Part shown: positions 34,560 to 45,899 of the stretch, one piece after another
How positions within the stretch are numbered: position 1 is the first letter of the stretch
Layout of the letters: each line of letters opens with the position of its first letter
Program-made: the position numbers and the translations under genes
Notes under the pieces: generated by a model
What the model saw: the letters and a program-made list of their open reading frames with translations, nothing else
What the model was told of the DNA's origin: nothing
Database searches by the model: none
Assembly: GCA_905250025.1 (NCBI GenBank)
Contig: CAJNOJ010000192.1
Span: forward strand, 140,628-204,627
Reading direction: 5' to 3'
DNA from: Adineta ricciae
Taxonomy: Eukaryota; Rotifera; Eurotatoria; Adinetida; Adinetidae
DNA length: 64,000 nucleotides

Positions 34560-34857
34560 CATCAACATGTACAAATGTTTCATAAGCGATACCAATTTTT
34601 GAACATAAACATTGAATTGTAGTCGAATATTTTCTCATCAATTTGTTAAATTGAAGATTTGTTGGAAAGTATATGACATCATTTATTAATTGTGGACTAA
34701 AAGCAGCAAATAGACCGATACCAAAAACAGTCAGAACATACAAAATGATATAGATGCGGGTTGCATATCGTTGTCGACGAATAGTTTGTTCATCCGTGAT
34801 ATTACTTTGAAAAAAATTCAATTCGACGATTGCTTTTTTCAGTCTTCTATTTCTCAT
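34560..34857 (-). CDS. Two-pass cysteine-rich membrane protein, paralogue 3, copy B, N-terminal part
   Basis: ATG at 34857 (MRNRRLKKAIVELNFFQSN). The first membrane span is IYIILYVLTVFGIGLFAAF, then CLCSKIGIAYETFVHVD, cut at the joint. 34560-34617 repeats 15737-15794 (58 bp), where the gene continues. Confidence 0.82.
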
Positions 34858-36608
34858 TTGAAAAAATGTGAAGTATGTGAGTTTTAGAGAAATGTTTGTG
34901 AATACATTCTATTTGGATAAAAAACGGATAGAAAAGCAAAAAAGATGGCAAACCAAATATTATCAAAACAAGGTCTAGGTCTCTTAATTAATATATTAAA
35001 GCGTTTGAAAGACTTCATATGACGTAGTGCACTTTTTTCGAGGATATATCGTGACTTTTCTTTCTTTATTTGTCTATCTATTTATTATTTTATTTAGATT
35101 GAGTGTCATTAAGATGAAGTGAGATGTTGACATATTCAATGATTTGGTATTTTTCAACATAAAAGAATATTCTTTATTTGAAGATTGAGCCGTATTTTGT
35201 GCATAGAATGACGTAAAACTCCGCTAAATATTTCAGTATTTATTTTGCGTGATTGGTATTATAATTTTAAGACATGGATATACCCGTTTTATGAGCCATA
35301 TTCGTAATCAGAATGACACAGACAAAAGTCATTTTTCATACAAACATTTCTCGTGAATGAACATACAAAATAAAAAGTTTTCGAATCTGATTATTTCCCA
35401 TGTCGATAAATATAGAATCTGAGCAGCAATCGATTCTGCAAGATTTTGAAAGATTGTTGAAGCCGGATTCCAGACCAGAAATTTTTTTCAAAGCTTCCGC
35501 TGATTCTCTGTTATGTTCAGTCAACAAAAACCGGGAATTGTTGGAAATCTCTCTAAGAGCGAGAAGTGACAAGTATGATGAATCCTTTCATTTTGTCCAT
35601 GAGACAATTTATTCGTAGTTTAGTTGATGTGCTCACAAATGTATGTTCAAATAAGTACGGGAAATTTATCCAAAAAAGTCATAAAATCATAGTAGGACTT
35701 GAGCGTACATCTTCCGATAATCGGTTGGATATTTTATGGATTAAACTATCTGATATCTACTTTAGTCAGTTAATGTCTACATATCAGAGTATCAATTTAA
35801 TCGAAATGAGAAGATCAGAACATAATTAACTTCGAATTCTATCGTGGACAAAATAAAAGGATTTATGATACTCAATTTTTCTTCATTTATCCACATATTC
35901 GCCCTAAAAAGGTGATCTGTAATATCTTTATAATGTTTCTTTCTTTCGCCATAGAGATTGAAAAGAACATCTATAGAACAACTATGAATTTTCTGGAATG
36001 CAGTAAAATCATATAGATTCGCTAAAATGTTGTCTTGCTTCTTGTACTTATCAAATAAATATAACGAGTCTTTCGTTCAAACATGAGTAATTATTCACAA
36101 AGTAAGACTAATAAGGACAAAACCTGCAAAGTTGGCGGATAATTGTGACCAAACAACTTTTCACGTTCTAAGAGCAAGAAATAATTGAAAAAAAAGGAGA
36201 ACACATCCTATTTCCTAATGTTGCGCATTGTAGAATACGACGAGTTCTAAAAAAAAGAATGTCGAAGACAATTTTTATTTGGTGAAATTTGCAAATCCAA
36301 GAAGTAAGATTATATAGTATGAGATTATTTGTGCATATTCAAAAATTTCTGTTGTTCTTTTGATTTACCTTATTGCTTTGTGTTAATAGGATATAACTAA
36401 CAAAATATCGCAAATGGCCGGCACTGTCAGTCTTATTGTAATCCTTTAAAAGTTCATTCGAATGTGTGTCTAGAGAAATTACGATAATAACGTTGTGAAG
36501 TAGAAATAAAAGACCAACTCATGATGAGAACAGAAAATATTTTGTTATCAGATATCAAATAAAGAGTATATAGTTTGAAAGACTCATATTTTGTTGCACA
36601 TAGATAAG
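34858..36608. other. Long intergenic region, copy B
   Basis: Counterpart of 20438-22134. It contains two overlapping plus-strand frames (35400-35618 and 35566-35829) described separately; otherwise AT-rich with nothing recognised. Confidence 0.5.
35400..35829 (+). other. Possible small unknown gene or remnant
   Basis: A 72-codon frame (starting MSINIESEQQSILQDFERLL) overlaps an 87-codon frame in another phase (ending MRRSEHN). The first is hydrophilic with no known domain. In copy A the matching region carries indels that change the frame, so it is probably a remnant or chance frame. Reported only because it is the longest conserved candidate in this gap. Confidence 0.2.
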
Positions 36609-37523
36609 ATGTCATCCGACAACGAGAACGAAAGTGTTCTAATTGGTAATGATTCAGATTTCTGGCGTTATTCTAACAAAAATGGTTTTGATTTGACTCG
36701 AGGAAGTGATCATTCTCTTCGCTTACAAACCACAACTCAACCTATTACGATCGACCCGACTCGCACGGCATTAATTATCATTGACATGCAAAACTTTTTT
36801 ATTCATCCCTCTGTGCGTTCACATCCACCAGGTCTGATTGCGTGTGAACAACTTCTTCGATTCGCCATTCCTGCAGCACGTAAATCAGGTATTCAAGTTA
36901 TTTGGTTAAATTGGGGCTTAACCGACGATGATATTCATCAGGCTCCACCTTCCTTAAAACGAGCGTTTTCACGTGGGTTAACAACTGAATCGAGCTTGGG
37001 AGCAAAGTCTATCTACACAGGTCTTGGCAGTGAATTAGGAGAGATTGTTCTTCCCAGTGGCGAACATATCAATGGTGGCAGATTACTGATGCGTGATACT
37101 TGGAATGCGAGCCTTTATGATCCACTTTTTGAGAGTTATCAAAAGAGTCAATCCCATACAAAAGCTGATCAATGGTTTCATAAGGTAAATTAGTCAATGA
37201 GCGATGAAAATAATATTGTTTTACTTGTACAATAGGATCGTGTTTCTGGTTTATGGTCTCATGATTCTCCATTACTCTCATATCTTCGTTCGAACAGAAT
37301 TGTTACGTTAATCTTTGCTGGTGTGAACACCGATCAATGTGTGGCGGGTACATTACACGATGCTGAATACAAAGGTTTTGATTGTATTCTCTTGAGTGAT
37401 GGTTGTGGTACAATGAGTCCGTCATTTGCTCGTGAATGTGTTGAATATAACTGTAGTAAAGGTGATGGATTTCTAATAGATAGTGAAACACTTGCTAAAA
37501 ATATTGAAGATTCTTTACAGTAG
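36609..37523 (+). CDS. Isochorismatase-like cysteine hydrolase, copy B
   Basis: Exons 36609-37184 and 37236-37523, same lengths and intron position as copy A (22135-23049). Only a handful of substitutions (for example YSNKNG for YSGKNG, HPPGLI for HPAGLV). Asp59, Arg162 and Cys227 are unchanged. Both copies are intact, unlike several neighbours, which suggests selection on this gene. Confidence 0.88.
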
Positions 37524-37653
37524 ACTAATAAATAAAGATGCTTTTCTTTATCAAGATGCAAATTGATAAGAATCTTGCGATGCAGTCTTCCTCTCTTTAT
37601 CAAAACTTCGTTGATATAAAAAATTTTCAAAAGTCCTATTTGTATTTACAACA

Positions 37654-38655
37654 ATGTCATTTTCACTTTCCGTAACACCAACTCCACCTCTTGTTCTTCC
37701 TGTTACAAATCCCATTTCATTAACTACTGCTGATATTGATGCATATCGTACCAATGGTTACCATGTCGTACCAAATCTTCTCTCTCCATCTCAGCTTGAG
37801 CAATGGCGAACAATAATCTTCAATGCTGTACAAGATCGTGCAGAAAAAAAATACAAATTTGCCACAGTATTGGAAGAAGATCACACCAATGTAGATTTGG
37901 ACTACTATGATAATGTTTTCACACAACGTGTAAATCTATGGCAGACACACCCATCTGTAAAAGAATTGCTGCTAGAAAGTGGCTCAGTCATTGGAAAGAT
38001 CGCAGCTGAATTGGAAGGAGTCGATTGTATTCGAATTTGGCACGATCAGGCGCTGATTAAAGAATCATTTGGAAATCCAACTGCATGGCATTTGGATGTT
38101 CCATATTGGTCCTTCAATTCCTTACATGCTATCAGTGTTTGGATTGCATTAGACGATGCAACAGTTGAGAACGGCTGTATGTATTTCATGCCTGGGTCAC
38201 ACAAAGTGAGTCTTGCGTCATCTATTTATCAGAACAACTAAGTGACTATCAATAGGTGACCGAACGTCATTTCCATGAATCGAATGAGACATTTCCTGAA
38301 ATCAAAATCAGTAAAAATCTTTCAGATATATTTATGGTTTATCCTGAATTGAAGAAATATCCAACAATTCCTGTACCGATGAAAGCGGGTAGTGCATCAT
38401 TTCATTGTGGTCATTTGATTCACGGTGCTGGTGCGAATATGACACCGGGACGGAGAGCAGCAATGACAATTCAAATGTAACAAAGATTAAGTGGAAAATG
38501 AAAATTGTTATCTTTGTATTTATAGGATGCCGGATAACATGGTGTTTAATGGCAAACAGAATATTTTAACAAAAGAACAAATGGATGAATTAGAAGTCGG
38601 TGTGTCAGTGTTCAATGATGATGAGCGAAATCCTGTTTTATATAGAAAAAACTGA
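37654..38655 (+). CDS. Phytanoyl-CoA dioxygenase-like Fe(II)/2-oxoglutarate oxygenase, copy B
   Basis: Exons 37654-38205, 38256-38476 and 38526-38655 (552+221+130 nt) give a clean 300-residue protein with consensus splice sites (AAA|GTGAGT, ATAG|GTGACC, AAT|GTAACA, TATAG|GATG). It has HLD iron ligands at 146/148 and the distal HGAGANMTPGRR. This copy lacks the two-base insertion of copy A, so it is the better model of the gene. Confidence 0.88.
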
Positions 38656-38720
38656 ATGAAGTGTATTTGTTTTGAATATTTCTTGTGATTTCATTTCGTT
38701 TAGTCTGGTCGAAAAGATAA

Positions 38721-40342
38721 TTAATATCGAATGAATTTTTGAATACGATGATTGCCAGTATCAGCGACATATAAGTTAAGTTGATTATCTAGTGCAACAC
38801 CATATGGAGTAGTGAGATGCGTAGTATCACTTCCAGATACGGTCGAAACGCCAGCAATAGTTGTTCCGTTAGCTTCACTTGATAAAAAGAATTGAATACG
38901 ATGATTGTTAAAATCTGCAACATATATATTTCCCATTGGGTCAACTGTCATACCAATTGGTGAACTAAGAAGTGTTGATGTTGAACCCATTGTTCCATTG
39001 GCACTACCGGTAATCAAATTCCATCGGCTGTCACCTATTTTCCAACGAACAACATTATTTAGATTGAAATTAACAATTATAAGACTATCTGAGAAAGATT
39101 CATAATATACGCTACTGGGAGAATATAATTGTGAGGAGTTTAGTCCTGGTCCGTTTCCTCCCGCAACTACTGTTCCTGAAGTTGCATTGTAGAGATAACG
39201 CATTATTCGATGATTATTAGTATCCGCTATGTAGAGCGTACCAGTATCAGAATCTCTTGTCAGACCAAATGGTGTAAACAATTCATTGCTCGCATTACCA
39301 ATAACACCTAAGCAAATGAAGATTCATGATTCGTTAATATCAATATAAATATTTTATATTTCCATCTACCCGTTCCAGCAATTATTCTTCCTATCGTAGC
39401 ATTATTTGGCCAAAGAAGAATCTTCGAAGAGCTATAATCTGTGATGTACATATTGTCATCGGAATCTAACAGAATATGGGTGGGCAACGTCAATCCGGTC
39501 AAAGTTGATCCTGCAGTGCAATTGAGATTTCCCGCAACAGTTGTACCTGAAGTTGCATCTCGAAGCCAACGTTGAATCCGATAGCAAGTGTAATCAGCAA
39601 TATACAGAGTATTTAACCGATCTATCGCCACACTCATTGGTGCATTTAAACAATTGTTCGCTACACCTGATAGTCCAGTAATTCCGGCAACAGTTATTCC
39701 AGTTGAATTCCAACGTAACTTAGCTTCAGCTATACAAAGTAAAAAGTTCGAGAGTTTTTTTAATAAGGTAACTGACGATATGTTGTTTTTTTCTTTTGTA
39801 GCGTCAACAGAAGCACTGGAATGAGAATACTCAATAAGAGAAGCACAATACCAATGCTGATTGATATAGTTAAGAAGATTTTCTTTTGCCTAAAATGTTC
39901 ACTTTTGTATACAAACACGAAAGGGAATTGCAATACTTTGCTTTTTTCTTTTTGTTCGAATCTCTATGATATTCTCTTGTGATTCCCAGGCCATTTGAAT
40001 TGGAATAAAACATCTGAAATTCATATACACGACAATGAACTGGAGTAATCGACGACTTACTTTAGCCTCTGTTAGTTTTGAACTGTTGATTGTGATAACC
40101 GATTGATCTTGGAATTCTGATGGTGAAACCGAACGAAGATTGGTAGACTTTGTCGAATGAATCGGTGTCATAATTGCTTGTGAAGTTTTCTCAGATGTCA
40201 TTGCGACTTTGTTTGAGAGAGGAATTTTCGGTCGTGATCGAATAGACACATGAATAACTCTAGTAGATTGCGATCCATTATGAGTCACTGATCGCAGATG
40301 ATGACATCGATGAACTTTTGAGCGGGTAGCTCTTACTATGAC
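38721..40342 (-). CDS. NHL-repeat membrane protein, copy B
   Basis: Clear exons 38721-39307 and 39370-39729 encode the NHL propeller (GVALDNQLNLYVADTGNHR and others). An upstream exon near 39780-39890 gives the membrane span (KIFLTISISIGIVLLLLSIL). The first exon begins at ATG 40342 (MVIVRATRSKVHR), with an alternative ATG at 40366. The first exon runs without the 49-bp intron seen in copy A and ends SSKLTEAK|GTAAGT. Cytosolic Ser/Thr-rich N-terminus, single span, outside propeller. Confidence 0.75.
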
Positions 40343-40990
40343 CATGATCTCAGTGCACTTTGGCAAATAAAACTATAACAAATGTATTTTGCACTGAAGA
40401 ATAGCTTTTATATGGGTATGTGCATTTGTCAATAAAAACAGAGAATTGCGTTGTTGGTTTTTCGATGGAAAGGTTTCTTTTTTGTTATATTTATTAGTTT
40501 ATTAACAAAGCAAAACAATCAACTCAACGAATACATTGTATTTGAATATAAATTCAATATTGAAATACTCGAAAACAACGAAGTTTTTTTTTCTTTACGG
40601 AAAAATCACATTTACTAACGATCGCACACGATCAAGTTGTTCTTTTGCCGTCAAAACCTCCCAAAATCACTTCCATCCGATGAAGTATTCGTAAAACTAC
40701 AAAAATGGCAATAGTTATGAATAAAATCAACATTCGTCATAATTGCTTTTGAAAAATTATCACTATCCTTGTATTCGACTGAGAGAACAACCAGTTAAAT
40801 TTGCCATAGTAAAGTCAACATGATTAAATTGTTATGCGTACCATACTAATGAATCAAGTAATTGAAAACGAGACGAATGGGATGAATAACTCATCACTTC
40901 CAGTCAGATTCGTTTTGAAAAAACTAAGAAGCTATACATTTCAATTCTTTCAAATCAGATTTCATTAGTTTTGCTGCAGAAAAACTTGCA
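40343..40990. other. Intergenic, copy B
   Basis: AT-rich. It has extra blocks relative to copy A near 40690-40860. No gene seen. Confidence 0.45.
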
Positions 40991-41656
40991 AATTTCAAAA
41001 GTTTTTGTAAAACGAGCGCTGACAAGGCATGCATAACCGAAATCTACTTTTAATGATTGAATCATCACTGCTATTCACAATCAACATCGTTGCGGAAGTA
41101 AAAGCAGCATAATTAAGAATTGCACCAACAAAACGACAGTTAACCATATCAACAGATGGAAAAACTATTGTAAATTGAAATCACATCGAGAAAATCGACT
41201 CATCGAAGAACATCATTCTATTGATCTTTTGCAGCAGGCGAATTTAATGAAAGTCCTGTTATATCCGCGCTCATTCTTAAAGGTTCCTTTAGTTTTTGAA
41301 CGATAATCAATCCTGTTTCATATAATGATCAAAAGAAAGTTGTCTTGCGTTTGGAATCTACGAGTTTTTAACGCTATACGTGTTCAAAATCGAACAACAA
41401 TATGAGCTGATTTACTGGCATTTAATTGTGGACTATGTCTTTCGATTGATCGACCGAGAATATCCTCTTTTTGTTGATCTTCTGCCATAGCGATATCATT
41501 CCAAGGAGTTTTATTCTCAATTTGCATATCTTGACGACGATTTTCTTGTGCAATTAATAGATCACTATTATGTTGAACAATTGTATACACTGCAATTGCG
41601 ATAGGAACACAAAGAACGATTTCAAGCCATGAACATCGTTTTCTTATCTCCTCCAC
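40991..41656 (-). pseudogene. Decaying small single-pass membrane protein gene, copy B
   Basis: The N-terminal 90 codons are open (MEEIRKRCSWLEIVLCVPIA, signal-anchor, then QENRRQDMQIENKTPWNDIA) and stop after AHIVVRF. Downstream pieces of the same protein continue in shifted frames (MSADITGLSLNSPAAKDQ; NCRFVGAILNYAAF). Copy A is broken in the other half. Left limit approximate. Confidence 0.55.
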
Positions 41657-42004
41657 TTTCGCATCGAAAAATGACTGACAAGAACTCGCTTTTTATGTCA
41701 TTTCTATTCAGTTTCAAACAAATATTGATCGCGTTTCATATTTCTTCATTTACATTTGAATCAGTCATCAAATCAATTTATTGATATCTATAGAAAATCA
41801 GTCATGTTCCTTTCTCTTCCCATTCATTGTTTCAATGAGACTTTACTTAATCGCGTAGAACTGCAGAAAACTTTATCAAGATTTGTCTAATGGAAGATCT
41901 AGAAGAACATGGAAGTCGAATCAACGATTGCTTGTGCAATATTACGAGGTGTGATAAGTATTTGGGAAATCTTCTCCGAGAAATATTCGAACATTGTTGG
42001 TCGA
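41657..42004. other. Intergenic holding the orphaned last exon of the F-box/LRR gene
   Basis: The third exon of copy A (27143-27271) is still recognisable here near 41895-42030 (MFEYFSEKISQILITPRNIA), but its splice donor is mutated. Confidence 0.6.
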
Positions 42005-43818
42005 TCACGAAAAAAGACGATATTTGATGACTAGAAGAAAGAAAAACAAGATGATTAAGGTGAGATTCATGTGATCATTTTGATTTAGTTGTTCCCCAAG
42101 CCACAGATGAATAGATTGTGGTGTGTCATTATCTCGTCCAGTGAATCCAATTTGACACGTAACCGAAGAATATTTTGTCAATTGTTTGATTTCATTTGTG
42201 ATTACATCTGGATTAAAGCGAGTTTTCCAAAAGACCCATATTGAATCTGTAAGATGGAATGATATACTCGACACTTGCTTAAATTGATTGAGATTATCCA
42301 CCATATCCGTTGTTGATGTGATCGGCCATGAATAGATATGTTCGACGCATGGAAATGAGTAACTTAATTTGCTAAGATTATAAATCTCTTCTTGTGAATA
42401 GGGGGAAAAATCGAATCTGAGTGTACGTATTTGTTTGATTTGTATGGATTGGATTTGATCAAATAAATAGAACCAATAGGATGAACTGTCATCACATTCA
42501 AGTTCTAAAGTGTGAAGTCGTGGTAGAAGACGTTGAACATCTCTCAAAATGTGAAATGAAGAAGGAGAAATTATTAAACATTCAATTTGCTTTAAATCAA
42601 CAATAGTCGATAGACTTTGCAAAGATTTTTTCCAAGACAATCGTAATGTTTTAATCGAGATCAATCGCGGAAGATTGGCGAATTGATATTCTTGAACGAT
42701 TTCATTGTTGGGTATTGTTGAATAGATCGGTGATTCGTGATTGATTTCGAAATATGATAGATTGAAAGCAGAACCAGTAAGTGTACATAAATAGTTACCA
42801 AAACCAACCACAAGCCAACATTTCTCTTTCAACCAAAACGGTGTACGAAATGAATCGAGGATTTTTTCAGTTATACCGCCAATCATGCTGAAGAGAAAGT
42901 TGAAGGAAGTCAAAGATTGTGTGATCGTTTGCCACCAATGTCCGTTAATCATACTCGCATCGTTCATTCCATGTGTAGATTTGATGTCAAAATGAGTTAA
43001 ATTCGGAAAATTTCGTAAGGTTTGTTCGATTTTATCGATGAATAATAATGAAACTATCAGAATAAGATCAAATGTTTGGCGATCTGTCGAAGAAAAACAA
43101 AAACGATGCAACACTCACATCCTACTGTCAAACTGAGCCGTCGTAATGAATAACACGGCTGAATATGACGAAAAACACCAAAATCATTGCCATGAAACGT
43201 AATCGATTGAAGTTGAGGTGCGTGTTGAACGATTGATTTAATATTTTCACATGAATTTCCATTAAAATCTAATCGACGCAGATTGGAACATGGGATTAAC
43301 TCGACACAATCAATGCAGTTTGTTGATAAATCTTCTAATTGAGGTAGTATTCGAGTGTAGAAGTGTCGAAGAGTCGAGCGAAATTGATTTAGTTTCTCTG
43401 CGGTTGCGTTGGGATAATTAAATGAAAGAGAACGAAGTCGAGTCAAATTGTGTAGTTTAGAGAAAATTTCATGTAAAGATTTAAACTCAATGCGGATCAA
43501 TGAAATCGATCGAAGATTTGTGAATTTGTCAATTGGAAAATAAGATAAGAAAAGTATCGATTGATTTGGTGTATCAATATCATCAGAAAGTCGTAAGGAG
43601 ATGATTTGTTCAGGTCGAATCGATTCACAAATCAGATGAAAGTGTGATTTTCCAATGGATTGTAAATTGACTCGATAAGCCGAATGAAAATTTAAAATTG
43701 AATCAATTCGATTGTTAAGATTTGAAAATGAATGAAGAATCTCTTCTGTTCGAAGGTATTGAAACAAAATATGAAGTAATTCAGTCGGTAATTGATTAAA
43801 CGAACTAATTTGATTCAT
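42005..43818 (-). CDS. F-box and leucine-rich-repeat protein, copy B (lost last splice donor)
   Basis: Exon 1 43119-43818 and exon 2 starting at 43083 match copy A. The F-box (LPTELLHILFQYLRTEEIL) and LRR-like repeats are intact. The donor after LWLGEQ is CTAAAT instead of GTAAGT (42087-42088), so translation probably reads on into former intron and stops at 42005, replacing the last 43 or so residues by a hydrophobic tail (LIILFFFLLVI). Most of the protein is unaffected. Confidence 0.78.
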
Positions 43819-44125
43819 TGCAATGTATACAGAAAGACAGTTTTGCTTTTTGCTTCTATGTAAAAAGATAAAATGAAAGAGAAAGACATGAAACATCTTT
43901 CATAAGTTAGATAAGAAATGTTTTATTTAATTCTTCTCGTCATTAATCATGTTTGCGTTATCATGATGGATGTTTAATAGTTTCAAGAGCAGTCATGTCG
44001 GTATTTTAACCAATAGGACGATTAAAAATAAATTTTGGCAAGATTAGAGAATGTATTAGTATATTCATTACAATCGCACACAGATAATACAGGAAGAAAA
44101 AATTAGGAAAACATCTCGAGTAACG
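43819..44125. other. Intergenic, copy B
   Basis: Counterpart of 29068-29370. Nothing recognised. Confidence 0.5.
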
Positions 44126-45175
44126 TTAGCGAAGTTTTGCCATTTTATCGACAATAAGTTGCCCGATATTGATATTATCCAGTTTCGCTTTCGATTCGTA
44201 GATGGCCATGATTTCAATTGGTTCTAACCAACGTGTCCAGATGCACAGATCCGCTAGTTCACCAAGCCAAAAGTTATGCGGAAAGGGACGTAAACATTTT
44301 GCTCCAATACAGAGTGTTTCAGGTCGTTGCATTTCTTGTTTCGACCATGGAGCGTTCGGATATGTTCTGCCAGACGTCCATATTTCTGTTGCACTCGCTT
44401 TTGATGTCATAAGAACCGTTTTTTGTAAATGTCCATTGACATAGATTTCTTGTTTCTTTCGTGATACTTGTGTTACAACATGATACCATCTAGAATAAAA
44501 CAAAAAAAAATGTTTATTCATAGCAAGAGCTTAGCTAAATTCTTACGTATTGAGTTCGATAGGTGTTGTTGAATTGCAATCAAATTGAATATGTTCGGCT
44601 GAAATCATCACTTGATTCTGTATGAATCGCGTTGTTTCTGAAAAACCTAAATGAAGCCAGTGTTGGTCAGGATGTTCCCATGCACCAATTACTGTTTGAA
44701 AAGGCATTGTATTGTGCAGTGGAGACCATCCTGTAACAAGGAACCAGCAAGAAACAGCAAAGCAATCTGTTTGGTAACGAGAGAACTCATTTACGGGCAC
44801 AGTAATAACTGAGTTTCCATCGAGATGAAGACATGAACCAAGAAAACAGTGTGATTGAATTGGATTTCCTATAAGCGAGAATTGATCTTTCGTATAATCA
44901 CACGAATCATGACCCAATTTATCTGTATCTTCAAATGTCCAGTGACCAAGAAGATATTTTTTCTTAAAAATATTAAATCTTTTATTCAGAAAAAGATTAT
45001 TGACAATGATAGAACGCCACAGTCGACAAGTCCGTGAAATAACTAGCAGATCATGCAGATTTTCGTCAGCCAGCTGGAATAAGATTGTAGTGAGTATTTC
45101 TACAGGAATATCACCGATGCAGTATGTCGTCGAAATAGAGCTATTCATTGCAGAGATCATCGGTTTTTTTTTCAA
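44126..45175 (-). CDS. F-box and LamG/concanavalin-like domain protein, copy B
   Basis: Exons 44547-45175 and 44126-44489, donor AATAC|GTAAGA and acceptor TTCTAG|ATGG; the frame closes to NTWYHVV. Residues about 20-65 form an F-box (IPVEILTTILFQLADENLHD, CRLWRSIIVNNLF). The rest is a LamG-like jelly-roll (GHWTFEDTDKLGHDSC, WYHVVTQVSRKKQEIYVNG, WLGELADLCIWTRWL). The combination suggests an SCF adaptor using a lectin-like domain to bind its client (inference). The start could also be ATG 45148 (MNSSIS). Copy A is a pseudogene, so this is the only intact copy here. Confidence 0.8.
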
Positions 45176-45899
45176 TATTAAAGCAGAAAAAAAAAATTTG
45201 TGCCAAATGATTGAAAATTACGTCTCGTCATTCAATTTTATACTATCAAAAGTAAAACAGCGTTTTCAGAGAAAATGATTTAAACCAAATGATCTTCTTT
45301 GAGTTGAAGTAATGGATTTTAACAGCGTACGGCACAGTGCACTAGTCTTAAGGTAAGATTCTCAAAACGTCCACAATTGTAATAGTCATACTCGATCACA
45401 GGTATTTTTTAGCCTCTTCGAACGCTTGGCAAGCGTTGCATATTCATCTTGTTGATGATTGTAAAATAATCACGTGGTATTAAGAAAAGAAAGAAAAAGC
45501 TCAAAGTTTTGTCAACATATTAGGAAGAGAATACAAGGTGAGGGTGATAATCGTGCCGTGTGCATGTTTTTTCATAATAATGTGTGTTGAAAAATGTCAA
45601 ACTTTTCAAATATTCGATTACTTACGCATTTATAATCAGATTTCAAAACGAAACAAATACAATTGATTTCAACTATTTTGAGAGCCTCATACATTTTATC
45701 TCTAGATTTTCATGAAACACATAATATGCATTTAAATCCATCGACAGATGAAAAACAATGAAGGAATTCTTCAAAGACTTCAATACTTTCTTTGATAAGG
45801 TCATATGAATGAAAATATGATATAAAGGTGTTTTTCATGTGTAAGAATATATAATTTAAGTTAGGAATAAGTGTATATATGCGATATTATAACAAAAAT
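45176..45899. other. Intergenic, copy B
   Basis: 724 bp between the NRPS 3' end and the F-box/LamG start. It contains about 80 bp near the F-box start that copy A lacks. No gene seen. Confidence 0.5.
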
